From: Citrobacter freundii
Lineage (GTDB): Bacteria > Pseudomonadota > Gammaproteobacteria > Enterobacterales > Enterobacteriaceae
DNA: 64,000 nt
NCBI RefSeq assembly: GCF_011077955.1
Contig: NZ_JAALBX010000010.1
Coordinates: 1-64,000, forward strand
Direction: 5' to 3'
Below, one piece after another: positions 18,361 to 25,687 of the stretch (within the stretch, counting starts at the first letter, position 1; the number at the start of each line of letters is the position of its first letter). The notes under the pieces were generated by a model. It did no database searches, was not told the DNA's origin, and was given only the letters and a program-made list of their open reading frames with translations. The translations under genes and the position numbers were made by a program.

Positions 18361-18686
18361 TGTTACGTTCGCCAGGCGGTCGTGGCTCAACGCGGCACTG
18401 GTGTCCGCGAACGTGCAAAGGGGGGTATCGCTCCCCCCTTTGCAATCCCCGCTCCCGGCCAGCAACCTCGCCGCTTCGCGGTTCCCTCGCCTCCATCTCC
18501 TCGCTTCAGGTCGGCCGGGATACGGCATCCTGCCTTTCCCGACCTCAGGCCCAGATTACTCGGCCCATCCCTGGGCCTCGCCCCTGCGGGGCCGCCGCAA
18601 GCGGCGTTCAAAAGCGCTCCCGGCGTTTTGTCCATGCGGGCCTGACCTGGCTCGTCAATTACGCTTCGCCGAGGTTGATGCCGGAC
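18361..18686 (+). repeat. Type I repeat unit A2 (long form)
   Basis: Same layout as A1, with the G6/C6 hairpin at 18415-18443, but with an insertion of further hairpins at about 18549-18640: GGCCCA/TGGGCC with loop TCCC (18562-18577), GCCCC/GGGGC, GCCGC/GCGGC, and a near-palindrome around AAAAGCGCTCCCGGCG. Confidence 0.85.
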
Positions 18687-18807
18687 ACAACCCCACGGCT
18701 GACATTCTTGTTTTTTCATTGAGGGCTTATTGGCGTTTTTGCGCACGTGACCTGACTTGTAAATTTCGCCTCGGCGAGGTTGATGCCGGACACAACCCCA
18801 CGGCTGG
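18644..18807 (+). repeat. 105-bp tandem repeats after type I unit A2
   Basis: Copies start at 18644 and 18749, again exactly 105 bp apart, both ending near ACAACCCCACGGCTG. Confidence 0.8.
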
Positions 18808-18934
18808 AATGCATGTGTTGTGAATTGAAGGTAGAACTGTCGGGTTAGTGAAACCTTCGCAACCCAATATATTTCCCTGAGAACAAACCCTTCTCGGAAG
18901 TATTAAGCGCCACAAGACCTCATTCTTTTTAAAC

Positions 18935-19209
18935 AAAAACCCTCATAGTGGTGGGTTTTCATTCCCCCATCGGAACCGCCGACACGATGGACGGGTGACG
19001 AGGGCTGGCGGCAGGGAAGCCGCCAGAGGGCGTGAGCCACAGGGATGTGGCGTCGCGCCCGGTCCGAAGGCAGAGGCCGTGAGTGGAGGGCACCGCGAAG
19101 CGGCGGTGACGTCAGGGGGAGCCGGGGTCGCCAGGGGGGCGGCGGCGAGCCCCCCTGGCACGTTCGCGTATGATCATGCCGCGTGAGGCAACTCACTTTT
19201 AGCGAACGG
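18935..19209 (-). repeat. Type II repeat unit A1
   Basis: Read on the - strand this unit begins CCGTTCGCT, reaches GCGAACGTGCC, then the hairpin GCCAGGGGGGC / GCCCCCCTGGC (19130-19159 on +), CGCCGCTTCGCGGT, and a hairpin GCCACA-TCCC-TGTGGC. It ends with a terminator-like AAAACCC / GGGTTTT hairpin (about 18936-18960). It is a diverged, inverted copy of type I. Confidence 0.85.
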
Positions 19210-19327
19210 CACTATTCCACTACATTTCTACAGGCAACTTGCTGCTGCCAAAGCAAACGAAACCATCCCACCAGACCCGAATGAGCCCTTCCCACCCAGC
19301 AAAAAGCACACTGCTTTAATCACACAC

Positions 19328-19596
19328 ACTCACAGTGATGGGTTTTCATTCCCCCATCGGAACCGCCGACACGATGGCCGGATGACGAGGGCTGGCGGCA
19401 GGGAAGCCGCCAGAGGGCGTGAGCCACAGGGATGTGGCGTCGCGCCCGGTCCGAAGGCAGAGGCCGTGAGTGGAGGGCACCGCGAAGCGGCGGTGACGTC
19501 AGGGGGAGCCGGGGTCGCCAGGGGGGCGGCGGCGAGCCCCCCTGGCACGTTCGCAAAAGACCATGCCGCGTGGGGCAACCCACTTTTAGCGAACGG
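19328..19596 (-). repeat. Type II repeat unit A2
   Basis: Nearly identical to unit A1 and displaced by exactly 387 bp (CATTCCCCCATCGG at about 18959 and 19346). All hairpins are retained. Confidence 0.85.
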
Positions 19597-19774
19597 AACC
19601 ATTCCACCAAACCCACCGGGGCACGCTACCAAAGCGAACGGAACCATTCCACAAAACTCATACTGGCAAAAGGCGCGCAGCCAAAGCGAACCGAACCCTT
19701 CCACAAAACTCATACTGGCAACGGGAAACTGGCTCGCCGCCAAAGCAAACTAAACACCGCCTGCCAGGCAAAAT

Positions 19775-20071
19775 CTACTTCTGAGTCTGAATAAACGCCG
19801 CAAGCCCCTTGATTTGATCATCGGTGAGCCTCGCTTTTGCCCGGGCGGCGGCACCGGTTCCGCCACCGTCGCGGATGGCAGTCATGCCCTCAATCGCCTG
19901 CGATTGCGAAAGCGTAATCAGCGGCGGCGCTTTATTAAAGGCGGATTTATCGGCTTTATGACCGTGGCAGCCTGAACAGTCGCGCTGAAACTGGCGCGCA
20001 TAATCCGGCGTAGCGGCAACGCTGGTTGACGCGTACGCCAGCCCACACCATATCAACATCCCCAGTCTCAT
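19775..20071 (-). CDS. Periplasmic c-type cytochrome of the fet iron-uptake operon
   Basis: A 98-residue protein with a signal peptide (cleavage after about A20) and one haem-attachment motif CSGCH (C32, C35, H36). A methionine near residue 63 could be the sixth ligand. Small cytochromes c of this kind carry electrons in the periplasm. It is the last gene of the eight-gene fetM-fetP type operon. There it probably serves, with the thioredoxin-like protein and the Fe-S membrane protein, in redox handling of iron; that role is inference. Its start overlaps the stop of the upstream gene (20071). Confidence 0.85.
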   Translation of the reverse strand: MRLGMLIWCGLAYASTSVAATPDYARQFQRDCSGCHGHKADKSAFNKAPPLITLSQSQAIEGMTAIRDGGGTGAAARAKARLTDDQIKGLAAFIQTQK

Positions 20072-20556
20072 TAACCTTCTCCCGCCAGTTTACGGAACGT
20101 GGCGGCAAGCGCCTGTTCATCACGTGCGCCCTGGTGCATATCAATCACCCGCCCTTTTGCGTCGATTAAAAACGACGTCGGCGTGCCGATAACCTGATAA
20201 CGCTCCTGGGTGATTTTCATCTGATCGCGCACCACCGGATAGCTGACATGGTGTTCCGCCAGCATCGGCGCGATGTCCACCGTGTCGCTGTCAGTATTGA
20301 CCGCCACCACCACCAGCTTGTCGCCCCACTGTTTGCTGAGCTTTTCAAGGGTGTGCATTTCCGCCATGCAGCCGCCGCAGTTCACCGACCAGAAATTCAG
20401 GTACACGCCCTTGCCCTGCCACTGCGCAAGCGTTGCTTCCTTGCCCTGGGTGTCAAAGGCCGCAAGTTGTGGCGCAGGCTCGCCCAGCGCCAGCTTTTCC
20501 TCTTTGCAGCCGTTTAATGCCGCCAGCAAAATAAACAACAGACTACGCCAGCGCAT
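20071..20556 (-). CDS. TlpA-like thioredoxin-fold lipoprotein
   Basis: A 161-residue protein with an N-terminal lipobox (LAALNGC, lipidated Cys17) and a TlpA/ResA-type thioredoxin domain with active-site C60-G-G-C63 (SVNCGGCMAEM) and a cis-proline region (VIGTPTSFLID). Such proteins act as periplasmic thiol reductants or oxidants, often in cytochrome maturation or metal trafficking. In the Campylobacter p19 locus equivalent thioredoxin-like genes (Cj1664, Cj1665) close the same operon. It overlaps the ATPase gene by 14 bp and the cytochrome gene by 1 bp. Confidence 0.9.
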   Translation of the reverse strand: MRWRSLLFILLAALNGCKEEKLALGEPAPQLAAFDTQGKEATLAQWQGKGVYLNFWSVNCGGCMAEMHTLEKLSKQWGDKLVVVAVNTDSDTVDIAPMLAEHHVSYPVVRDQMKITQERYQVIGTPTSFLIDAKGRVIDMHQGARDEQALAATFRKLAGEG

Positions 20557-21235
20557 GATTACGCTCCTCGCTCAGGCATTTGCCATGTTGCAGGCGAATC
20601 ACGCGATCGGCGAACTGGCCGAGCGCCGGGTTGTGGGTGACCATCACAATGGTGCGGCCCTGATTATGGAGATCTTTTAACAGCGCCAGCACCCGGCGCT
20701 CGTTCTCTTCGTCGAGGTTCCCGGTAGGTTCGTCGGCAAAAATAACCGGCGGTTCGTTGACCAGCGCTCTTGCGATACACACGCGCTGCTGCTCGCCGCC
20801 GGAAAGCTGGCTTGGCAGATGCGTCATACGGTGTTCCATGCCCACCTGCGCCAGCACCGCTTTCGCCGCGCTTTCATCCACCACGCTGTGATAATGCTGG
20901 GCCAGCATCACATTCTCAAGCGCGGTGAGAAACGGGATCAGATGGAATTGCTGGAACACCAGGCCGATTTTCTCGGCGCGAAAGCGTCGTCTGCCCTCTT
21001 CGTCAAGCCCTGCGGCGTCGGTGCCATCAAGAAATACCTGGCCGTCGCTGACGGTATCAAGGCAGGTGAGGATGTTCATCAGCGTGGTTTTACCGGAGCC
21101 GGAAGCACCCATAATCGCCACAAACTCGCCGCGCGCGATGCGCAGATTGATATCATCCAGCGCGGTCACGTCGCCGAAGCGTTTATACAGATGGCGGGTC
21201 TCGATCACCGCCTGCGGAATGCGCGATACAGACAT
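20543..21235 (-). CDS. MacB/LolD-type ABC transporter ATP-binding protein (fet operon)
   Basis: A 230-residue nucleotide-binding subunit with Walker [10 protein letters not shown], signature LSGGEQQR, Walker [13 protein letters not shown] and switch histidine in VTHNP. It belongs to the MacB/LolD/FtsE group, whose members drive mechanotransmission rather than transport through a channel. The frame is open to 21298, but ATG 21235 lies 5 bp after the permease stop and starts the family sequence. It should pair with the two FtsX-like permeases upstream. It matches Cj1663 of the Campylobacter p19 locus by position and type. Confidence 0.92.
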   Translation of the reverse strand: MSVSRIPQAVIETRHLYKRFGDVTALDDINLRIARGEFVAIMGASGSGKTTLMNILTCLDTVSDGQVFLDGTDAAGLDEEGRRRFRAEKIGLVFQQFHLIPFLTALENVMLAQHYHSVVDESAAKAVLAQVGMEHRMTHLPSQLSGGEQQRVCIARALVNEPPVIFADEPTGNLDEENERRVLALLKDLHNQGRTIVMVTHNPALGQFADRVIRLQHGKCLSEERNHALA

Positions 21236-21239
21236 GGCG

Positions 21240-22370
21240 CTACTCTCCTTTGAGAACTTTTGCCGGCTCGACGCTGACTGCACGCCGTACCGGGACAATG
21301 GCCGCCGCAGCGGCGACCAGAAGCGATAAAACTAACGTTATCGGCAGCACCGGCAACCGCAGCGCGATACTGGCGTTAAATACCGTCATGCCCAATAACT
21401 GCGCCAGCAAATAGCCAAGCACCCAACCGCAAACCACCGCTGCGAGAGCAATAAGCCCCGTTTCCGCCAGCATCTGGCGAATAATGTCGCCATGGGTCGC
21501 GCCGAGCGCTTTTTGCAGGGCAAATTCTTTGGCCCGCTCACCGACAATCGCCATCAGCGTGGTATTCACACACAGCGACGACAGCGCCAGGATAACGATG
21601 GAGACAAGCCCCATCAGGCCCTTGATTTTGTCGAGGACCTGGCCTTCGGAGGCGGAAACTTTACGGATCGGGCGTATATCAAGTTGCGGATACTGCTGTT
21701 GCAGTTTGCTGGCATATTGATCCACCTGCCCCAGGTCGTTATTTACGCTAAGCAACGCATGGTTTAGCTCATCGTGTTTATCAAGCAGGGTTTGCGCCAG
21801 ATCGATATTCATGATCAGCATGTTATCGGTGGCGTCGCCCGCCTCAACCAGCCCTTTTACGCGCAAAGACTTTTTGCCGTCATCGTTGATAAGCGTGACG
21901 GTGTCGCCAGGCTTGAGGTTTAAGCGCAGAGCGAGCTTCACGCCGACCATGGCGTTGCGATCGTCAAAGTTTACCCCCACCCAGTCGCCGGTAACCTGCC
22001 AGTAAGGCGCCAGTTTCGGCATGGATTCAAACCACACGCCCATCACCACCACTTTTTCAAGTTCCGTGCGGGCCATGCCATAGAGCACGGGGCTTGCGGC
22101 ATTAATCAGGCCTGACGGCGCATCGTCCAGGATGGGTTGCAATTCGCGCTGCGCCATGTTTTTGCCATGGCCTGGGCCGATGTAAAAGTTAGCCCCGAAG
22201 GTGCGCAGCTCTTCACTCATTTTGGCGTTGATATCGAAATAGACCGCCGAGAGCGCGGTCACAATCGCCGCCCCGACGGTGAGCGCGGCAAACACCACAC
22301 TGACGCGCTGCATGCGCAGGCGCAACGCGCGCCAGACCAGTAACCACAGCATTCCCTGCTTAGCGCCCAT
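21240..22370 (-). CDS. FtsX/MacB-like ABC transporter permease 2 (fet operon)
   Basis: This protein has one N-terminal membrane helix, a large periplasmic MacB_PCD domain (about residues 40-240) and three C-terminal helices in an FtsX domain (containing KEFALQKALGATHGDI). I start at ATG 22370 (MGAKQGMLWL), which overlaps the end of the upstream permease by 11 bp; the frame itself runs back to 22427. With its paralogue upstream it would form a heterodimer driven by the ATPase downstream. Its exact role in FetM/FetP-type iron uptake is not established. Confidence 0.9.
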   Translation of the reverse strand: MGAKQGMLWLLVWRALRLRMQRVSVVFAALTVGAAIVTALSAVYFDINAKMSEELRTFGANFYIGPGHGKNMAQRELQPILDDAPSGLINAASPVLYGMARTELEKVVVMGVWFESMPKLAPYWQVTGDWVGVNFDDRNAMVGVKLALRLNLKPGDTVTLINDDGKKSLRVKGLVEAGDATDNMLIMNIDLAQTLLDKHDELNHALLSVNNDLGQVDQYASKLQQQYPQLDIRPIRKVSASEGQVLDKIKGLMGLVSIVILALSSLCVNTTLMAIVGERAKEFALQKALGATHGDIIRQMLAETGLIALAAVVCGWVLGYLLAQLLGMTVFNASIALRLPVLPITLVLSLLVAAAAAIVPVRRAVSVEPAKVLKGE

Positions 22371-23643
22371 ACAGCACCTCCACCGGATAGAGGCGTGCAA
22401 TACGCCGCGCCGGGAACCAGGTGCCAATCAGCGCTATCAATACCGCCACCACCAGCACGCAGGGCACCACCACCCAGGCAAAATTAAGCGGCGCATCGAA
22501 CAGCATCAGGCCGATAGATTTCGCCAGCCCCCAGCCCGCCACGCAGCCTGCGGCACCGCCCAAAAGCCCGCTGCTGGCCGCTTCCAGATAAAACAGCAGC
22601 ATAATTTGCCACTGGCGCGCGCCGAGGGCTTTCATCAGCCCTATCTCTTTGGCGCGCTCCATGATGGTGCTGGTCATCAGCGACGCGATACCCATCGCCG
22701 CCGCCACCAGCGCCGCCAGTGTCACCACCGCCAGCAGCAGTTGGATCTTGTCGATAACCACGCCTTCCGAGGCCGCCACCTGCCAGATAGGACGCACTAC
22801 CGAGCCGGAAATCGCTTCTTCCAGTTGATGGGCGATGGAGGAAACAAACGCAGTGCAGTACCACAGGTCGTACTCCTCGGCGTTAAGCGCGTCCAGATTC
22901 TCTCTGGCGCGGCGCGACAGTTCGTTTTCCGGCACGGTCAGCGCCGATACGCGGATCGCCTGCACTTTACCCGGTAATCCCAGCAGCGATTGCACAAGGC
23001 TAAGCGGCATCACCAGTTGGTTGTCTTCATCGCCACCGCTCGCCAGAATGCCGCTCACGGTGAGGGTTTGGCTGTTGTTCTCACCCTTTAATGTCAGTTG
23101 GTCGCCAGGTTTAAGACCCAGACGTTTCGCCAGTGTCTGGCCTGCCAGGGTTTGCGGATGTTCCGCGACCGGCTCCTGCGGCCAGGCGCCCGTAACCTGC
23201 CAGTAAGGGCTTACCGCCTGTTGACCAATGCGATAATCCTCTTCATCGGGAACGTTCACCGGCTGATTAAAGAAGGTGCCAAGGATAGTGACCGGCTTAT
23301 CGTTGAGCATCACCTCGCCGCCTAACAGCGGCGCGAAGCCGACAATGTTATTGCGCCAGAAGATGTCTTTGATGTTCGGAAGCTCTTTCTCATCCAGAAA
23401 ATCCTGACCGGAAAGCGGGTTGCTCTTTTCACTAAATAGCGCTGGCAGGGCCGCCTGCCCCGCCGGTTCAATTAGAATATTGGCGCCGTAGGATTTCAGC
23501 TCCCGGGACATTTTGTCGCCAATATCAATCGATACTGCCAGCAATGCGGAGATCAATCCCGAAGCCAGAAAGACCGTCAGCACCGCCAGCAGTTTACGAC
23601 GCAGATTACGCCCCCAGGTCTGGCGCAGCATTCGCCACAGCAT
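22360..23643 (-). CDS. FtsX/MacB-like ABC transporter permease 1 (fet operon)
   Basis: A 427-residue paralogue of the next gene: N-terminal transmembrane helix (about 15-37), a periplasmic MacB_PCD domain, and three C-terminal helices with the FtsX motif MERAKEIGLMKALGARQWQI. Its start follows the stop of the Fe-S protein gene by only 2 bp, so translation is coupled. It corresponds by position and type to Cj1661/Cj1662 in the Campylobacter p19 cluster and to accessory genes of the E. coli fetMP locus. Confidence 0.9.
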   Translation of the reverse strand: MLWRMLRQTWGRNLRRKLLAVLTVFLASGLISALLAVSIDIGDKMSRELKSYGANILIEPAGQAALPALFSEKSNPLSGQDFLDEKELPNIKDIFWRNNIVGFAPLLGGEVMLNDKPVTILGTFFNQPVNVPDEEDYRIGQQAVSPYWQVTGAWPQEPVAEHPQTLAGQTLAKRLGLKPGDQLTLKGENNSQTLTVSGILASGGDEDNQLVMPLSLVQSLLGLPGKVQAIRVSALTVPENELSRRARENLDALNAEEYDLWYCTAFVSSIAHQLEEAISGSVVRPIWQVAASEGVVIDKIQLLLAVVTLAALVAAAMGIASLMTSTIMERAKEIGLMKALGARQWQIMLLFYLEAASSGLLGGAAGCVAGWGLAKSIGLMLFDAPLNFAWVVVPCVLVVAVLIALIGTWFPARRIARLYPVEVLYGR

Positions 23644-23645
23644 GG

Positions 23646-25019
23646 TTACTCCTCCTTCGCGCCCGGAACAAACTGTTCCGGCGCGTTGCGAAAGCGGTTG
23701 TAGTTGGCTTCAGAGGCAAAGAACCAGGTTTTGCCCGCGTAGCTGAATTTGTACTCGGCTTTGTCGTTGGTAAGGGTCGCGCCGTTGACCGGATCGGTGA
23801 CTTTCATGCTGATAACGGTGGAGAAATAATTCACGCCCGCTTCAAGCGACGCTTTGCTCAGGGTGAGTTCGTGGTTATCGGTTTGCCAGTCTTCTACCGG
23901 CACCGGGTTGCATCCCCCCGCTTTACCGATGGACGGAATAAAAATATGCACCCCGCACGCCACGCAAATCACCTGATTGCCTTCCATCACGTAGCCCTGA
24001 TCGCCGCACAGCAGGCAAGCGTCGAACACCACGCCAAGGCGCAGTTTGTCCGGGTAGCGGTTGATAACGAAAAAGCGCACCGCTTTTCCGTCGTCGGCGA
24101 CCCAGACGAATCGGTGCAATTTGCCATCACGCACCTGCTCAATCGGGATATGTACTTTGCCGTCTTTTTCAAGGATCACCGGTTTGGCCTCGGAAAGACG
24201 CGGCGGCTGGGAAGCCACTTGATCCCAGTAGAGTTGTCCGGCGGCAATCAGCACACCCGTACAAAGCGTGCTGAGTAGTAAACGGCGCGCCCCCAGATAA
24301 CGAGCGCTGGCAAGGCGATGGGCGATGGGTTCGTGGGTTTGCCGACGAACGGCGCGGCGGCGTTGCAGCTCCGGCAGCCAGCAGACGGCCAGCACCACCA
24401 GCAACACGGCGCCCGCCCAGTTAAACCACGGGGCGTTATTGGTAACGCGCGAAACAAAGCTCAGCAGTGATTTGGTCAGCGGCAGCATCTGCAGTTTCAT
24501 CAACAGCAGCAGTAAATCCCCCGCCAGCGGCACCAGCAGTAACAACGTTACCGCAAGCGCGGTGGGCCACTGGGTGCGCGGCATCCGGCGCAGCAGCATG
24601 GCGCACAGCACGGCCACCAGCGCCAGCAGCGCGAACGCGCCGACGAGGGCGGTGATATTCAGTAATAAATCGGTATTGAGCACATGAGTGGTGGTGACAG
24701 CGCCCAGATTGGGATCCTGCACCCAGTGGCGGGCCGCGCCGACAATCAGTACGCCCTGAGAGAGGTAACCGAGCCGGGTAGAAGGCAGACGCCAGGTGAA
24801 CAGAAATAGCAGTAGTACCAGGATTTCCACGCCGGTCAGCACTAACTGAACCGTCTGACTCGTCGGTAGTTGTAATCCCAGCCAGCCGCCAGCAGCTAAG
24901 GCAAGCAGGCTAATCCACACCAGCGGACGAAGCCCGGTGGTCCGCCGCACTCCATTCACCCCGCACAGCAGCGCAATACATAAAAACGCCTGCAGGGTCG
25001 TGACAAAAAAGTAACTCAT
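23646..25019 (-). CDS. Membrane Fe-S-containing DUF2318/YHS protein (fet operon)
   Basis: A 457-residue protein: about seven hydrophobic helices (1-190), another anchor near 245-262, then a periplasmic DUF2318 domain with a cysteine array (CLLCGDQGY, then VICVACGV and GGCNP) suited to metal or Fe-S binding. A C-terminal YHS-like domain (AEYKFSYAGKTWFFASEANY) follows. It corresponds to Cj1660. Homologues are thought to take part in electron or iron transfer in ferrous/ferric uptake of the Ftr1/P19 type. The start is ATG 25019 with a poor ribosome-binding site, so translation may depend on the upstream gene. Confidence 0.87.
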   Translation of the reverse strand: MSYFFVTTLQAFLCIALLCGVNGVRRTTGLRPLVWISLLALAAGGWLGLQLPTSQTVQLVLTGVEILVLLLFLFTWRLPSTRLGYLSQGVLIVGAARHWVQDPNLGAVTTTHVLNTDLLLNITALVGAFALLALVAVLCAMLLRRMPRTQWPTALAVTLLLLVPLAGDLLLLLMKLQMLPLTKSLLSFVSRVTNNAPWFNWAGAVLLVVLAVCWLPELQRRRAVRRQTHEPIAHRLASARYLGARRLLLSTLCTGVLIAAGQLYWDQVASQPPRLSEAKPVILEKDGKVHIPIEQVRDGKLHRFVWVADDGKAVRFFVINRYPDKLRLGVVFDACLLCGDQGYVMEGNQVICVACGVHIFIPSIGKAGGCNPVPVEDWQTDNHELTLSKASLEAGVNYFSTVISMKVTDPVNGATLTNDKAEYKFSYAGKTWFFASEANYNRFRNAPEQFVPGAKEE

Positions 25020-25126
25020 AACGTCAACTCAATGCGCTCAAAACCGCGTTGCGTAAAACCACAAAAGGGCGGCGGCATAGCCGACACCCTGGTCACATCG
25101 TCTCGCCTTTTTTACCCTGGCGGGGA

Positions 25127-25654
25127 TCAGTTCAGACCGACGTATTTAAACTCGTAGCTGACGTCAAACGGTTTCCACCAGCGACCAACACCAGTTTCTT
25201 CATCGGTATGGCGGTGCATACCCGCTTTTGACGGCGGATCGATGTGGTAGGTCACTTTATAGTTGCCCACGCCCATCATTTTAATGTTCGCGCCGTAGTG
25301 CGGGCCGTCGCTTGCGACCATCGGCATGAAGGTGCCTTCCTGTTTCGCGCCGGTATCGGTGTTCACCAGGGTATAATTAATCGTCAGGAACGGGACCCAT
25401 TCGCCCGCGCCGAAGCCGTTTTTGTTGCCTTCTACCGCATGGATATCCGCTTCAAGGTGAATATCCGCTTTTGCAGCCGGCAGGCCCATGCCGCGTGGCT
25501 CCATATCGATAGGTTGCAGGTAAACTGCCGCCAGTTCCATTTCGTTCATGGTAACCGGCTCGCCCGCCGGGTGTTCTTTAAAGGCAAACGCGGCCGGGGC
25601 GGTAAAAATCCCGGCGATCAGGGCACTGGCAATCAGGCTCTTCTTGATGGTCAT
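25127..25654 (-). CDS. fetP: Periplasmic iron-binding protein FetP (P19 family)
   Basis: A 175-residue protein with a signal peptide (cleavage after about AFA, residue 24) and the P19/Tp34 immunoglobulin-like fold. Histidine, methionine and glutamate ligands expected for the copper/iron sites lie in MNEMELAAVYLQPIDMEPRG and KAGMHRHTDEETG. P19 proteins bind Cu and Fe and deliver iron to the Ftr1 permease at the inner membrane. The ATG has AGAGGA 9 bp upstream. It follows fetM by about 33 bp and precedes the DUF2318 gene. Family assignment is firm; the name follows uropathogenic E. coli usage. Confidence 0.93.
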   Translation of the reverse strand: MTIKKSLIASALIAGIFTAPAAFAFKEHPAGEPVTMNEMELAAVYLQPIDMEPRGMGLPAAKADIHLEADIHAVEGNKNGFGAGEWVPFLTINYTLVNTDTGAKQEGTFMPMVASDGPHYGANIKMMGVGNYKVTYHIDPPSKAGMHRHTDEETGVGRWWKPFDVSYEFKYVGLN

Positions 25655-25687
25655 CAGACTGGTCCTCTCGTCTCAACGAAAAATGGG

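Larger units (their letters stand above)
17760..19774. repeat. Repeat island A (2 type I + 2 type II units)
   Basis: About 2 kb of non-coding composite repeat lies between the MBL-hydrolase gene and the 3' end of the fet operon. Order: short G-rich lead-in, type I unit (17868), two 105-bp tandem copies, spacer, type I unit (18361), two 105-bp copies, connector (about 18810-18934), type II (18935), spacer, type II (19328), then about 50-bp degenerate repeats containing AAAGCGAACGGAACC to 19774. The two type II units are 387 bp apart; the two type I units are 494 bp apart, which is 387 plus one 105-bp tandem unit within 2 bp. Many open frames occur on both strands but follow the repeats rather than any protein family. 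Confidence 0.9.

Noticed and set aside
17947-18645. Long open frame of 232 codons in repeat island A, with similar frames at 34757-35362 and 55979-56464
   Set aside because: They track the repeats (unit lengths divisible by three, high GC), overlap frames on the opposite strand and contain hairpin arms; no protein family or ribosome-binding site is evident.
18903-19196. Recurrent frames over the type II units (also 19320-19616, 56461-56754, 56878-57219)
   Set aside because: Present only because the DNA is repeated; peptide content is low-complexity and without recognisable domain.
17868-19596. CRISPR array
   Set aside because: Repeat units are about 260-390 bp with similar intervening sequence; there are no 28-37-bp repeats with unique spacers and no cas genes.
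22279-22977. 232-codon + strand frame opposite the FtsX-like permeases
   Set aside because: Antisense shadow of well-supported permease genes in GC-rich DNA.
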